Of a stretch of 64,000 bases of DNA, positions 1 through 10,329 are shown one piece after another. The notes under the pieces were generated by a model, which was given only the letters and a program-made list of their open reading frames with translations, was not told the DNA's origin and ran no database searches. A program made the translations under genes and the position numbers. The first letter of the stretch is position 1, and each line of letters opens with the position of its first letter. Source of the stretch: Hydractinia symbiolongicarpus (Eukaryota; Cnidaria; Hydrozoa; Anthoathecata; Hydractiniidae); assembly GCF_029227915.1 (NCBI RefSeq), contig NC_079889.1:9860001-9924000 (forward strand), written 5' to 3'.

Positions 1-720
1 TGCTATATATATATATTTTACATATCTTTTGCAAAAAACTCATTATTTGTTTCAAATCCTGGTTACAATGTGTCTGTGTTGGCATCCACTTTTGTGTATG
101 ATTTACAAGTGTGAAACAAAATTTTCTTAGATTTTATCTGCACATGGGTGGGAATCTCACCAAAAGGTGAACATAAAACTTGCCTATAGGGTAAATCTAA
201 ACGTCAAGTAATTTTTTTCTATGTTTAGCTAATGATATCTCTGGGAAAAAGAAAAGCACCAAATAGGCAAAATTGGCTATTATTTTAATTTATAGAGTTT
301 TAGAAATATCAGATTGAAAATGAATTGGAATTGTATATATATTTTCTTAACTATTATCTTTTCTGTTTAAGAGAAGACTTTATCAATTTTAGTGTCAATC
401 GATCGTCACAGTCTGTTGTTTATATTTTTTTGCGCTGCATATGTGTACATACGTCATACAGAAAGTCATCTATTAACCCAGTAAAAACCAGATTGGGGAT
501 ATGGTAAACACAGGATACAGAAGCTGTAATACATTTTTGCTTATTTATGAGATTGCATATAACCAGGAGTATTTTATTCCCATTTTTATTACAGGGAAGT
601 CCCTATAATTTTGGAAGGGTTGGGATATTTAATTTCATCACAATAGCATAAAAAGCAATTAAAAACACCAAATGAAAAATGTTCTTTCTCTGTTCGTGGT
701 TTTAAAAAACATATGAAAAC
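1..720. other. AT-rich sequence, no gene recognised
   Basis: I see no convincing coding region here. A good-looking 3' splice site on the plus strand near 592 is followed by two short open frames, and one on the minus strand near 249 opens a 14-codon frame ending at 206. Neither can be tied to another exon. Confidence 0.4.
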
Positions 721-3700
721 TTAGCACCCAAATAAAACTCTAACAGCTCTAGCAATGTAGCTATGTAATGTAACAGCTAACACAATCTGGTAAAAGATTT
801 TGTGAATGCATGTGGAATTTCACACCTTTATTTAACAACAGAAACTGTCCATGGTGCAATCTTATTATTAAAACATAACTAGCTAGCTAGTTTGTTTATC
901 TATTATTAATGCTAAATGTAATGAAAACTCAATTTATATTGGTGTATATAGTTCAAATTTATTGCGGAGAAGGAATTTGATGTTATGTAACATATACAAT
1001 TACAAGCACGCCTTATGAGTTTAGCTATAGGTAGGTTTACGTTAGATTTTTATGAGCAAAAATAACGGAGGTCCAAGCCGAATCGAGGTAGCTAAATAAA
1101 ACACTTATGCAAAAGAAAACAAGAATAAATCAAACAAGCCTAAAGAATAATAACGACAGACAATCTATATCAGACATACTTCATTAAACTGCTCTTTTAT
1201 TTCGTTTAAAGTATCTTCTGGTAAATTTTTCCCAGCCATTTTTCCAAGTGCTTTTACTGATGTGATGGCCTATCTCCAAAGTTAAAATTTTCGATATCGC
1301 CTAAACCTGCCGAGGATACGAAAGTAGCCATATATGGGACTAATTAAAAAATTGGAGCTCCTTCGTTGGGACTTTAAAAAACAGCTGGTATAAATCAACA
1401 TCTTAAGTTTTACATCCTCTTGCTAGAAATAAGTTTTTATTTTAAGTTAAACATTTTGCCTAGATGACACACATATTCTAATTAATTAAACTGTTATGTG
1501 TTATTTTTTTTCTTTCAAATGTTAAATATTTTCGTTTTCTAACCAAACCTACCGACGGAGATCAATTACGTCATTAGAATATACGCACGCTGACTTGACA
1601 AGTCGCAACTTATGGATAACGATATAAAATGATGTTTTTTATCATCTCGTGAACTCAGATCATTAAAAAGTTTCTTGTCCTTTTATGGCTAGAAAATGAT
1701 GAAAGGTCAAAAGTGGATGTGCAAATGTTTATTGTAACTTTATATTTAAAATCGAAAGCAGAAGTAAACAAAATTCTTAATATATATATTTTTTGTTTAC
1801 TCAGAAACAAAACACTCCACCTCTACTCTCAACTTAACCTTTTGAAGAACCCTAACGTGTAAAAATATATATTTTCATACACAAGTTTAGTTAAGTATTG
1901 TTAAATAAGTATTTATTTTGTCATAGCGCTCTTATTAAAGAATTAGAAAAGAAAAAAGAAAACTGTTATGAATTAAGAAGGCTCTAGTTTTGAAGAAAAG
2001 TGAAAACATTGAAAAGAAAAGTTACAATTCCTTCACATATGTTTTGCAGGGTTACTGCCTTAAGATTAATTATTTCTTCAGAGAATGAGAAATATTTATA
2101 ATGCCCAAATCCTTATTAAATTCATTCACTTTTAATACAGAAAATAAGGAATTATGGTAAATTGTTAAAGTTGACCCCTTTGGAGCTCTGACTATAGTTT
2201 AAGTATGACACAACTAAACTATTCATTAGAACATAGCAAACTTAACTTTACATTCGATCTATCGGTCATGTTTGCTAAGAACACACAACGTTAAATATAC
2301 AAAAGGAGACAGCAGGTCCTAGGATCGAGGTTGAAATCCTCAATATAAACTAAACATCAGCAAACAATTTTTTGTTTATTAACGTCTTTTCTATTTTTTT
2401 TAAACAGCTGTTCATTTAGATTTAGATTTATTTAATAGATATTTTTCTTTTCTAATGAAAAGCTCCTGTGACTTGTCATTCAAAGACTGTAGTAGGACTT
2501 ACAGGCTACAACCCAACCTCATCCCCAGGGTTTTTTTCCTTTTCCACATCAATACGGGCGGCGAGCCACCAAAGTAAGCGCTAAGCGGTCCTGGCATAGG
2601 CAACAAACCCTATGGACGGGGATGGTCGCAACCAGCAGGGTTTGTAAAGCAGAATTTCTTTCTCCATTTTAAGGTGGCAGTAACCCTTTTTAGCTGTCCA
2701 AATAGCTGAATTATTTACTCAGTGTTTTATTTATACCATTTTTTTTTTTACTATTTCCAAAAAATATAGGCCTTAAAACATAATGACATGATTTTACTTT
2801 AACATCAAATTTGCTGAGCCAGCAGAAATTTCTATTTAAACATGTATCATAAACAAGAAAATATTCGGCTTCTACGAGCTTCAACTTTTTACAATCTCGC
2901 TATTTTTCATCAGCTTCTGTTTTTAAATGAACCTTGGGTTAACCCTGTTAAAACGGTATGCAGAGTTTATTTGTTCATTCATATTTTTTGAATAATAGCC
3001 TCTTGTTTTTTTTCAAAAGATTCTTTGTAAACATCCCCTGCTGCATGAATGCTGTTAAAATAAAAATATTACGAATAAAAAGATTTCCGCACACCGTATT
3101 ATGGCTGCATGGTTCACAAAGCCTGTCTAAAAACTTTAAAGTAAAACGAAAATGCTATCGAAAGTTAAAGCTCGTGCAGTGTAAAAATCGTCTTAAATTT
3201 CTACATAATGCGCCATCTTTGTTGTTATTACCGTTTCACTTTACTAATTACGTCAATTCTTTCGGTACTTTCGCAAGCGTGTAGACTTGAACTATTTTCG
3301 GCAGAACTAATGAATTATTCATGAATTTTATTTTAAAAAGTAATTGTTGAGGCTAAATATTTTTGGTGAAAGATAATAGTATTTTTGCTATAAAATCGTG
3401 ACAAGTGTGTTATAACAGAAACAATATGGATACATAGTCTAATGTAAAAAAATTCGATTTTTAAAAGGGTTACTGCCACCTTAATTTGCAACGTTTAAAT
3501 TAAACCGGGCGTTTAGAATTTTGTGCATGGGGACAAAACCTGATATGCAAAAGCCTAAAAAGCCCCGGTGACGAGGTTGATCGAACGCTTCTCTATTGGC
3601 TGACATGTATTTGTCTCCCTAGGTTTTGCTACAGTCACTTCTTTCACCAAAACAGACTATGAAAACAAAATAAAAAACAGACTGGGTTACGAAGCTATTT

Positions 3701-4690
3701 TGTTGGTTTTTTAACCTCGTGCACAGTCCCCTTCTGAGCCTGTGATATTCTAGTCGTGCAGTAGTCCAGCGCAATATAAGCTATTTACGTCATGAATTTG
3801 TGTCAACCTGAATTTATCAACCGCCATTAAAATGTCTGCGCAGATTAAGTATCACAACCAGCTCCAACCTCGTTCCTAGGAATTTTTGTCTTTCATCCGC
3901 GGCTGCTAGGTCGTCCGATATGCTAAAAGTAAGCAACAGATCCTGGGATCGAGGTTAAACCCTGTCAACCTAGTCTCTTTAATAACTCCTTGGGAGGTGT
4001 TATAGTCTCAGACAAGGCGTGGGTGTTTGCATTATTTTTCAAAACGTGAACTTGGCACGTACATAATGTGTACTAGCCTCGTCTCAGGATTATTTAGGTT
4101 TTTTAGATCGATCCCAAAAACCTGAAAAGTCCTTTCCAAAGCGTAGAACCTACTTCCTCAACAAAAGCAAAAAAACGCCTTTTTAAGTTTGAATTAACAT
4201 TGATGCACTGCCTACAAAACTAGCTTCTGCGATCTCGATATCCTGGCTCTTTGTCTCTTTTGTTATATTATAACGCCGCTGCGATATCAAAAAGAAAAAA
4301 AAATCTAGATTTGAGGTTGCGCTTCCCGCTCAAACGTAACAAGAAATTTTTAACTCTCTTCAAGCAATTACGTTTTCCAGTTTGCAATTGGAAAGCTGTT
4401 TTTCACTTTCGACCGCTTCGTCTTTGTTTTTAACCCATTTTAAAAAACGACAACAAACTAATTTTTCCCTTCTAACAAAAAATATTTGATACATTCTTCC
4501 CACCAGACCTCTTTGTGTTTAAAATAAAATTCCGAATTTTTTTCAAAGAGATCTGTGAATGAAAGAAAATGTTGTGTGAGATACTAACTTGATGAAAAGC
4601 GTTACGACATTCGTTTACAATATCTTCTTTCAGCGTGTTCCCATTTTTCAAACGATATCCACCTTGCAAATTAGAATTCTTATAGCTCAT
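721..4690 (-). CDS. Tentative three-exon gene, 85-residue protein of unknown function
   Basis: I do not recognise this product. Exon 1 is 4690-4589 (start MSYKNSNLQGGY), followed by a GTTAGT donor. Exon 2 is 1269-1180, with a GTATGT donor. Exon 3 is 786-721 and ends in TAA. All three junctions are phase 0, giving 34, 30 and 21 residues. The middle exon reads AITSVKALGKMAGKNLPEDT and then an amphipathic stretch ending in KEQFNE, which looks like real charged helix. The 3.3 kb first intron holds several hairpin elements and the TTAA element at 2673-3480. The third exon is the weakest because its acceptor has a poor pyrimidine tract. If it is wrong, the gene may continue off the left edge. The phase agreement is what I see; that it is a gene is inference. 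Confidence 0.33.
2514..2627. mobile_element. Short hairpin element (CAACCTC family)
   Basis: The left end reads CAACCTCATCCCCAGGG and the right end carries the complement around CCCTATGGACGGGGATGG. The interior shares the segment GTAAGCGCT ... CATAGGCAACAAA with the copies at 51038 and 31208, so these form one subfamily. Confidence 0.7.
2673..3480. mobile_element. Non-autonomous TTAA-flanked inverted-repeat element, 808 bp
   Basis: The ends are perfect 18-bp inverted repeats, GGTGGCAGTAACCCTTTT at 2673-2690 and its complement at 3463-3480. Both are bordered by TTAA (2669-2672 and 3481-3484). A TTAA duplication is typical of piggyBac or Kolobok transposases. The interior contains only a 108-codon low-complexity frame and no transposase. 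A stray piece of the same end sequence lies near 2049-2064. Assignment to a superfamily is inference. Confidence 0.85.
3868..3957. mobile_element. Short hairpin element (CAACCTC family)
   Basis: Left end CAACCTCGTTCCTAGG, right end CCTGGGATCGAGGTT, with about 90 bp in total. Detached single ends of the same family lie nearby at 2306-2332, 3536-3595 and 4073-4140. Confidence 0.65.
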
Positions 4691-5346
4691 CGTTCGTGCA
4701 ATTTAATAGTTGGCTTTCAATCTAAAAAGTCTTCCTTTTGTGTGAATTAAGTTTTCCTTTTATTTCTCTTGTAGGATTCTATTGTTTTCAACCTTGTACT
4801 TTCGGTTAATTTTGCTTTTTTTTTCCTTTTCTTTAGTTTCAATAACTTTTCATATCATGACATGCAGTTCGCCTCTCTTGTTTTTGCAAGCAAGGTGTTA
4901 CGACGCATAAGTGTATATGCGTTTGTTTTGTACATATGTTATCTTTCAACCTTTCTTTCATCGTGTTTTTTATGAATAGTATCAAAGAGAGAATGTTAAC
5001 GATGGTGAATGTCCATTTAGCCTGGATGAATTAAGTTTATTCACTACATTCTGCTGCGTTTCATTCATCAGGCTAGCTGTATAATAAATCAAAATGGCGA
5101 CGAAGTTATGAATTTAGATTATTTTTTTTACAGCTTTTTATAACCAAAACACAGCGAGTTTATATTCACTTAGTTATTTGGATAAGTTTTCTATATGAGG
5201 AGAAAGGAATTTAAGACATTAATATATTAACTTTAAGAAAGATATATAATAACATTACGCAACTAAAATTTTTCGTCGAAAAATAAATAAATAAAAAATA
5301 AAGCAAAATAACAGTAACTTATAAAAATGCTCTGGTGTTTACCAAT

Positions 5347-5448
5347 CTTGTCCCCGGGGCTCTTCTACGCCTTTAATTTTCAGGCGAATCGGCGCTGTTC
5401 TGTCGGAGTATTACAGGCGTCTCGAAGAGCTGTGGGGACGAGGTCGGG
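5347..5448. mobile_element. Short hairpin element (CAACCTC family)
   Basis: TGTCCCCGGGGCTCTTC on the left pairs with GAAGAGCTGTGGGGACGAGG on the right. The 74-codon open frame across it is a by-product of the palindrome and not a gene. Confidence 0.65.
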
Positions 5449-5773
5449 TTTTTCTATGTTTTTTAAGTTCTGCGTAGAGGAAAATGTTTTTGCTTGTCTT
5501 CATTTATACCATAAAGTCCTCAGAACAAGGTTGCCTGGACACAAACTTTGAAGATTAAAAATATTAGACAAAATGTCGTAAAATGGAAACTGATAAAATT
5601 TCTAAAGTAAATATAAATAAAAATCAGAAATTAAGTGAATGGATGTGTGATAAGCAGAACAGGGTTTTATATTTCCTACTTCTAACTTCTAAGTTTCATC
5701 ATAGTTTCATAACACCTGTTACAGCCCGTTCGAAATTTACGGAATACGCCTGTCACTAACCACAACTACCATA

Positions 5774-5836
5774 TTCGTCCCCAGGGTCTTGTGGCCCCTG
5801 AGCCGTTAAAGGCAAAATGCCCTGGGAACGAGGTTG
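5774..5836. mobile_element. Short hairpin element, GAGCCGTTA subfamily
   Basis: TCGTCCCCAGGGTCTTGTGG on the left, GCCCTGGGAACGAGGTTG on the right, with the core CCTGAGCCGTTA between. The same core recurs at 7541, 22492 and in the half copy near 32211. Confidence 0.7.
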
Positions 5837-6584
5837 TCGCAAGGTATCATAATACAAATCATAACAAACAATTTTTTCCGTTCAAATTTTTGAATGACTT
5901 ATATTCTTATATAGGCGTTAGGAAATTAGGCTTCTTTTAATATTTTATTCATTTTTTCTCAGTCTTCGGATGAAATGCCGTTGTGGCATCGTCTATCATC
6001 TATCTAAAGTATAAATCATCAAACAAAAGGTTCAGCTAGTCAGACTTACTTGTGTGTCCCCGGAAGAAATTTTGAGGAAGGGAGAGGGTTGCTAAAAAAA
6101 GCCTCTGCCTCCTAATTTTTGTAGTAACTTTCGATAAAAAATCGGACAGTAAATATTCTTAAAATTATGTTTTGATTATCAAGTAATTTTTTACATCGGC
6201 AAGCCTCAATGTCAAAAAGGCAAGAACCCCTGGTGACGAAGTTATTATAAAGAATGCAGGGCGGTCGCACAATCATTTCTAAATAGGGTGTCGGTGCCCA
6301 CAATTCCAATCATAAGCATTGTAAACTGAGCTTTAAAATAAGTTAGATGCTCATTAACATTAAAAAGGTCACATAGTTAATGAATCGGAAATTCTTGTTA
6401 TTTTTAAATCAATTTTAACCAGTATAAATACTTCATGATACTTATTACTTCAGGAAATCAAAAATTTATAAAGCGGGACCTCGGGATGTAATAAATAAAA
6501 AGAAATTTTAGCGTAGGTATGGTTTGTAGGTCACTTAGCGGTAAACCTCAAAAAATGCAACCACGAAATTAGTTATATTTCCAC

Positions 6585-6790
6585 ACTCGTTCCCAGGTTT
6601 TTTTGCGTTTTTGATATGAGAAAAGACGGCAAAGTTTCCTGAAAATGACAGTGGGCGTGTTTCTTATGGCACCTAGAAACAGAATAATATACCAAAAGGA
6701 TATTGTTTTAAAAAAATTATATCTTCGTTTCACGGATCTCTTGCCTCGAGTAGTTCTCACAAACGGCAAAATGTCCTGGAAACGAGGTAG
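6585..6790. mobile_element. Hairpin-family ends around a 170-bp interior
   Basis: ACTCGTTCCCAGG at the left and CCTGGAAACGAGGT at the right mark a longer member of the family, or two partial copies. A separate right end lies at 6219-6246. Confidence 0.5.
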
Positions 6791-6977
6791 CTGTTGACCC
6801 ATGAAATAAAGAAGGCATTTGATAGTACAGTAGGAAGGCTTCTTCGTCTTGTGAATCTAACCTCTATTTTCAATTTGTATATTGCTCACTCTTCTATTCG
6901 AACGACTCTTGTTTAACTCTTTAAAAAAAGGTAGACATTTTTATATTCACATAAAAAATAATGTGAAAAAAAGCATC

Positions 6978-7209
6978 ACCCTCGTCCCTAGGGTTATTTG
7001 GCATTTTGATTAAGAAGGCAAAAAAAAAAAACTAGGGATTAGAGTGAATAAAACATCTTACTGTGAGTCAAACTTTCTCAACATTCTCAGACCAGACCAA
7101 CCTTGTACCTATAAACCTCATATCAAGGGTTTTTTCCATTCTCAACTCCCGAGCTCTTTGAAATGAACCTGAGGTTTTAATCTCAAAAAGCTCTGGGGAC
7201 GAGAATGGG
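6978..7209. mobile_element. Two adjacent decayed hairpin elements
   Basis: The first (6978-7046) runs from ACCCTCGTCCCTAGGG to CTAGGGATTAGAGT. The second (about 7099-7209) ends with AGCTCTGGGGACGAG. Both are diverged. An open frame on the minus strand here is a by-product of the repeats. Confidence 0.5.
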
Positions 7210-7476
7210 GTTTTTTCGACTGTAATATCTTTCAGCAACGAAAACTCAGGTTTCGTGTCTCGATAATACATGCATAACAATTGTCCTTAAAGTAAAAAAG
7301 GGGAAGTTTTAACGTCCTTGGGCATTTCATAGTAATGACTGACTCTTCCTCTCCTCCGACTGTAAGTAGTTACTAGAAATACGTAGAGCATTGCCCAACT
7401 TGTTTTCTTGTTTTCCACACAAGCTAATTAACGGTCAGTAGATGGCACTAAATGGGCTGACAACACTTCATTTAAA

Positions 7477-7650
7477 GTGCACCGAAGTGGAAGCTCGAAC
7501 CTATTACCTTATGATAAGTTGACAGCACTACCACTACACCCAACCTTGTCCCTAGGATCTTGTGGCCCCTGAGCCGTTATTACGGAGTATCAACTTTATC
7601 AACAAGGCAAATTGCCCTGGGAACGAGGTTGCGACTACACCATCTCTGCC
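7477..7650 (-). mobile_element. tRNA-derived SINE fragment split by a hairpin element
   Basis: Read on the minus strand, 7650-7632 gives GGCAGAGATGGTGTAG. The tRNA-like sequence then resumes at 7540 with GTGTAGTGGTAGTGC (A box), and GGTTCGAGCTTCC (B box) follows further on. The uninterrupted relative at 43706-43781 shows the order of the parts. The hairpin element at 7541-7631 therefore landed inside this copy. The structure is too degenerate to be a working tRNA. Confidence 0.6.
7541..7631. mobile_element. Hairpin element inserted in a tRNA-like SINE, with target duplication
   Basis: CAACCTTGTCCCTAGG at the left and GCCCTGGGAACGAGGTTG at the right bracket the GAGCCGTTATTACGGAG core. The flanks are CCACTACACC (7531-7540) and CGACTACACC (7632-7641), a 9 of 10 match. 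The related unfilled sequence at 43706-43781 has this segment once. Confidence 0.82.
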
Positions 7651-7721
7651 TTAAAGAGAAGTGGCCCTGGATAAGGTTATCATTACGGATACTGTCCGGT
7701 TTTGATGCTGTATTATGAAAT

Positions 7722-7910
7722 ACAAAGCCCGAGGTCAAAAGTACAGACCGAGCTTGCGAGGTCTGTGCCCTCAGTCTGTGCCCTCAGTCTGTGCCCTCAG
7801 TCTGTGCCCTCAGTCTGTGCCCGAAGTCTGTGACCTCAGTCACTGCACCGACCTCGCAAGCTCGGTAGGCACTTATATCTCGGGCGATATTTTGCGGTAC
7901 AGCCCGGGGT
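7722..7910. repeat. Foldback with a 13-bp minisatellite in its loop
   Basis: Six tandem 13-bp units of GTCTGTGCCCTCA occupy 7761-7838; the last two have changed bases. They are bracketed by perfect 16-bp inverted arms, ACCGAGCTTGCGAGGT at 7747-7762 and its complement at 7851-7866. Outer pieces GCCCGAGG and CTCGGGC extend the symmetry. Confidence 0.85.
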
Positions 7911-8071
7911 AATCGGTTACTATTGTATTATTGCAAAGCCCTCGTAAACCAATCAAATCATCGGATTTTTTCATACTAACCGGTTCTTTGTGTCAGTGAA
8001 GTAATAACTAATTATATAATGCATTTACGTATGCATAGCATTGGAGACAAAATCTACTGCTGCTAATGCAA

Positions 8072-8165
8072 CAACTTCGATCCCAGGTCCTGTAGCGTTT
8101 TTGGATATGAGAGGATGAATCATCTTCATATCAAAAAAACGCTACGGGTCCTGGGTTCGAGGTTG
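8072..8165. mobile_element. Hairpin element with long stem and diverged 9-bp duplication
   Basis: CAACTTCGATCCCAGG pairs with CCTGGGTTCGAGGTTG, and an inner stem around GATATGA/TCATATC and GTAGCGTTTTT extends the hairpin. The flanks CTAATGCAA and CTAGTGCGA match at 7 of 9 positions. It is the same subfamily as 61497-61598. Confidence 0.78.
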
Positions 8166-8306
8166 CTAGTGCGAGAACAATATGCTAGGAAAGAAGACAA
8201 ATAAAAAATCCCTGGAATAAAAACTGAATGGTGGCAATACACTGTGCTTTAGAACAAGTCGAAATAGGTAACCTTTTTACCAGTTTCACTTTTTGATTTG
8301 TAGATC

Positions 8307-9013
8307 TAAAGGCCGGTTTCCATACAGCTACATTTTGCGCCCAGTCGTAAAATGCGCCGCGACTTTTATCACATACACCGAACCATTTCCAATTAGCGAT
8401 TTTTGCTCACGTGTTTTTTGCAAAACATGGCTGATGTAAACAGACGATATTTGTTGCTGCAAAATTTGAGAGTAGTCCTAGCAATATTTTTATGGCGTAG
8501 AAATAAACAACGTTGTAAAATGCGTAAGAAAACATGTGGATGAGACGACTTTCCATAGAAAGAAGAATCAAAGGACTATACAACGTTTTGCTTATGGATT
8601 TAATGTCGTCATATCACGAGTAGTCTTTTTAAGTTTGTTTACAATGTTGTTTCTTTGTGCCTCCACAGACTCATTAATGTTATTTTGTTTTTCATCTACT
8701 TCACTTGATTGATATATATTCTGATTCTCTATATTCATTTGGCTTTGACAAAAATTTAACACAGAAACGAGATGTTGCTAGCCATATTGAAATGATCTAA
8801 TTAAAAATTCTTTCGTAATTCGTGTAGATTGCTACCTTTTGATTGGCTGTTAAGCTGAAGCGCAAAATGTAGCTCGCAAAAAGTAGAGCCTGTTCAACTT
8901 TTTTTAAATCGCTCAGCGGCATTATTCTGATAATGCGCATGCGTAGATCAAAAGTCACGGCGCTTTTTACGACGACTGGGCGCAAAATACAGTTGTATGG
9001 AAACCGGCCTTTA
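8307..9013. mobile_element. Non-autonomous inverted-repeat element, about 707 bp
   Basis: Terminal inverted repeats of about 55 bp run inward from TAAAGGCCGGTTTCCATACA at the left, and from the complement ending GGAAACCGGCCTTTA at 9013. The two arms also share a GCGCCCAGTCGT segment. The interior has no transposase. The ends read TAA/TTA, so a TA or TWA duplication is possible, but the palindrome makes this ambiguous. Confidence 0.85.
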
Positions 9014-9089
9014 CCCACTTTGCAGCCAGGTATTTTTCCCCCAATTTTACACAAAAGTAGATGTGGCCTTTAACGTTTTTTTTTTACAG

Positions 9090-9666
9090 GAAACATAGGC
9101 AGGCTCTCACTATTCAAAAATCAGCAGCACATTATATGGGCGAAAAAATGTATAATCATAGACAATTTGCTGCAAAGTCTGATTGTTTTGATTTGTCCTT
9201 ATGTAGTCACCGAGAACAAAAGCTTTGTGCGCTAAACACGTACAGTGCAAGGTAGTCATTTTAGTAGGTTTTGGGCATGCTCATTTTTTTGTCACGTAAA
9301 TCGTAACAAGTTACTATTCGAAAAAAAGCAATTGTTATCACCATGGACAATTTTAGAGGGAAACCAACCTTGATTGCGCAGGGCTTTTTTTCTCATTTGG
9401 CTTGATTTGTTTCCACCTGCTAAAGCTTTGTAATCATCGTTGACAGAGAAGAAACCCTTGTATATTATCTATGGCAATACTTCGATTTTCTCACAGAGAA
9501 TGATGAAACTGACTCTATGACAATGAATTGCGTAGCATTAAATCCCTTGATGGACAGTTTCAAATCTCACTCTATCAAGCAAAATGAATTTAGAATCAGC
9601 ACCAGTGAATATTCAGAATTTGTACAAAATTTTCAGTTTCAATTACTTAGATTTAACATCGTGTAA
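9090..9666 (+). CDS. Last two exons of an unrecognised gene
   Basis: I do not recognise the family. The first exon, 9090-9251, follows a strong pyrimidine-rich acceptor ending TTTTTTTTTACAG and ends before GTAGTC. The second, 9447-9666, follows an acceptor ending GTTGACAG and ends in TAA. One codon (AG|A, Arg) is split across the junction and both reading frames stay open. The joined tail is 126 residues plus the partial first codon. It begins KHRQALTIQKSAAHYMGEKM and continues through SHREQKLCALNTYSAREETL into an aromatic, acidic stretch (WQYFDFLTENDE). Composition is protein-like throughout. The upstream exons, needed in phase 2, were not found; the inverted-repeat element at 8307-9013 lies in the preceding intron. 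Confidence 0.5.
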
Positions 9667-10329
9667 GAAATTAAAAGAGTTGTGATAAAAATGACAGTAT
9701 TTTTTTGAAAACAAATTTGAGATTTGAGAAACTAATGAGATTTTTAAGGTAATTTCATGAGTACAGAATAAATTTATACTGTACACATTACTTCTGTATT
9801 TTACTGAAAGTTGTTAGAAATCTAATTTAAGAACACTTTTCAAAATGGAGTTTTAGGGGACGTGGAAACCATGCGTGAAAACAAAGATCAGATATTGTAT
9901 TCATTGTTGATGTCGAAATATGCTGCATTGTCAGACAATTAAAAATTACAATTTAAGCTGTAAATTTTTATTTCTTTAATTTAAATGAAAAAAAGAAAAG
10001 AACGTATAAAAAATGTTACAAAAAAATTAAACACAAAAGTGAGACCCTGGATTAGTGAAATTACTCATGTGCCTCTTACCAGGCGATTCGCCTAATCGGG
10101 ACTTCCGCTTTTTCGATACCTTTAACGGGTTTGTACTATACAAGCAAATCTTTATGTAAACAGAAATAGTAAAAAAATGCTCGTGTAAACAAATATTTTA
10201 ATAATTAAGGTTAATCCTATTAACTATCATACCAAAAGCAGGACATAATTAAAATCACGTGTTGTCATTGCAAGAATCATTTACATCAAAAGCAACAGTA
10301 CTTTCAACAGTAGTTACAAGATATGGCCT
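9667..10329. other. Gap between converging genes
   Basis: This AT-rich stretch should hold the 3' ends of the plus-strand gene to the left and of the hexosaminidase to the right. I see no further exon. Confidence 0.4.

Noticed and set aside
206-249. Minus-strand terminal exon after TTTCTTTTTCCCAG
   Set aside because: Excellent acceptor, but the phase does not follow the gene at 4690 and the exon is only 14 codons.
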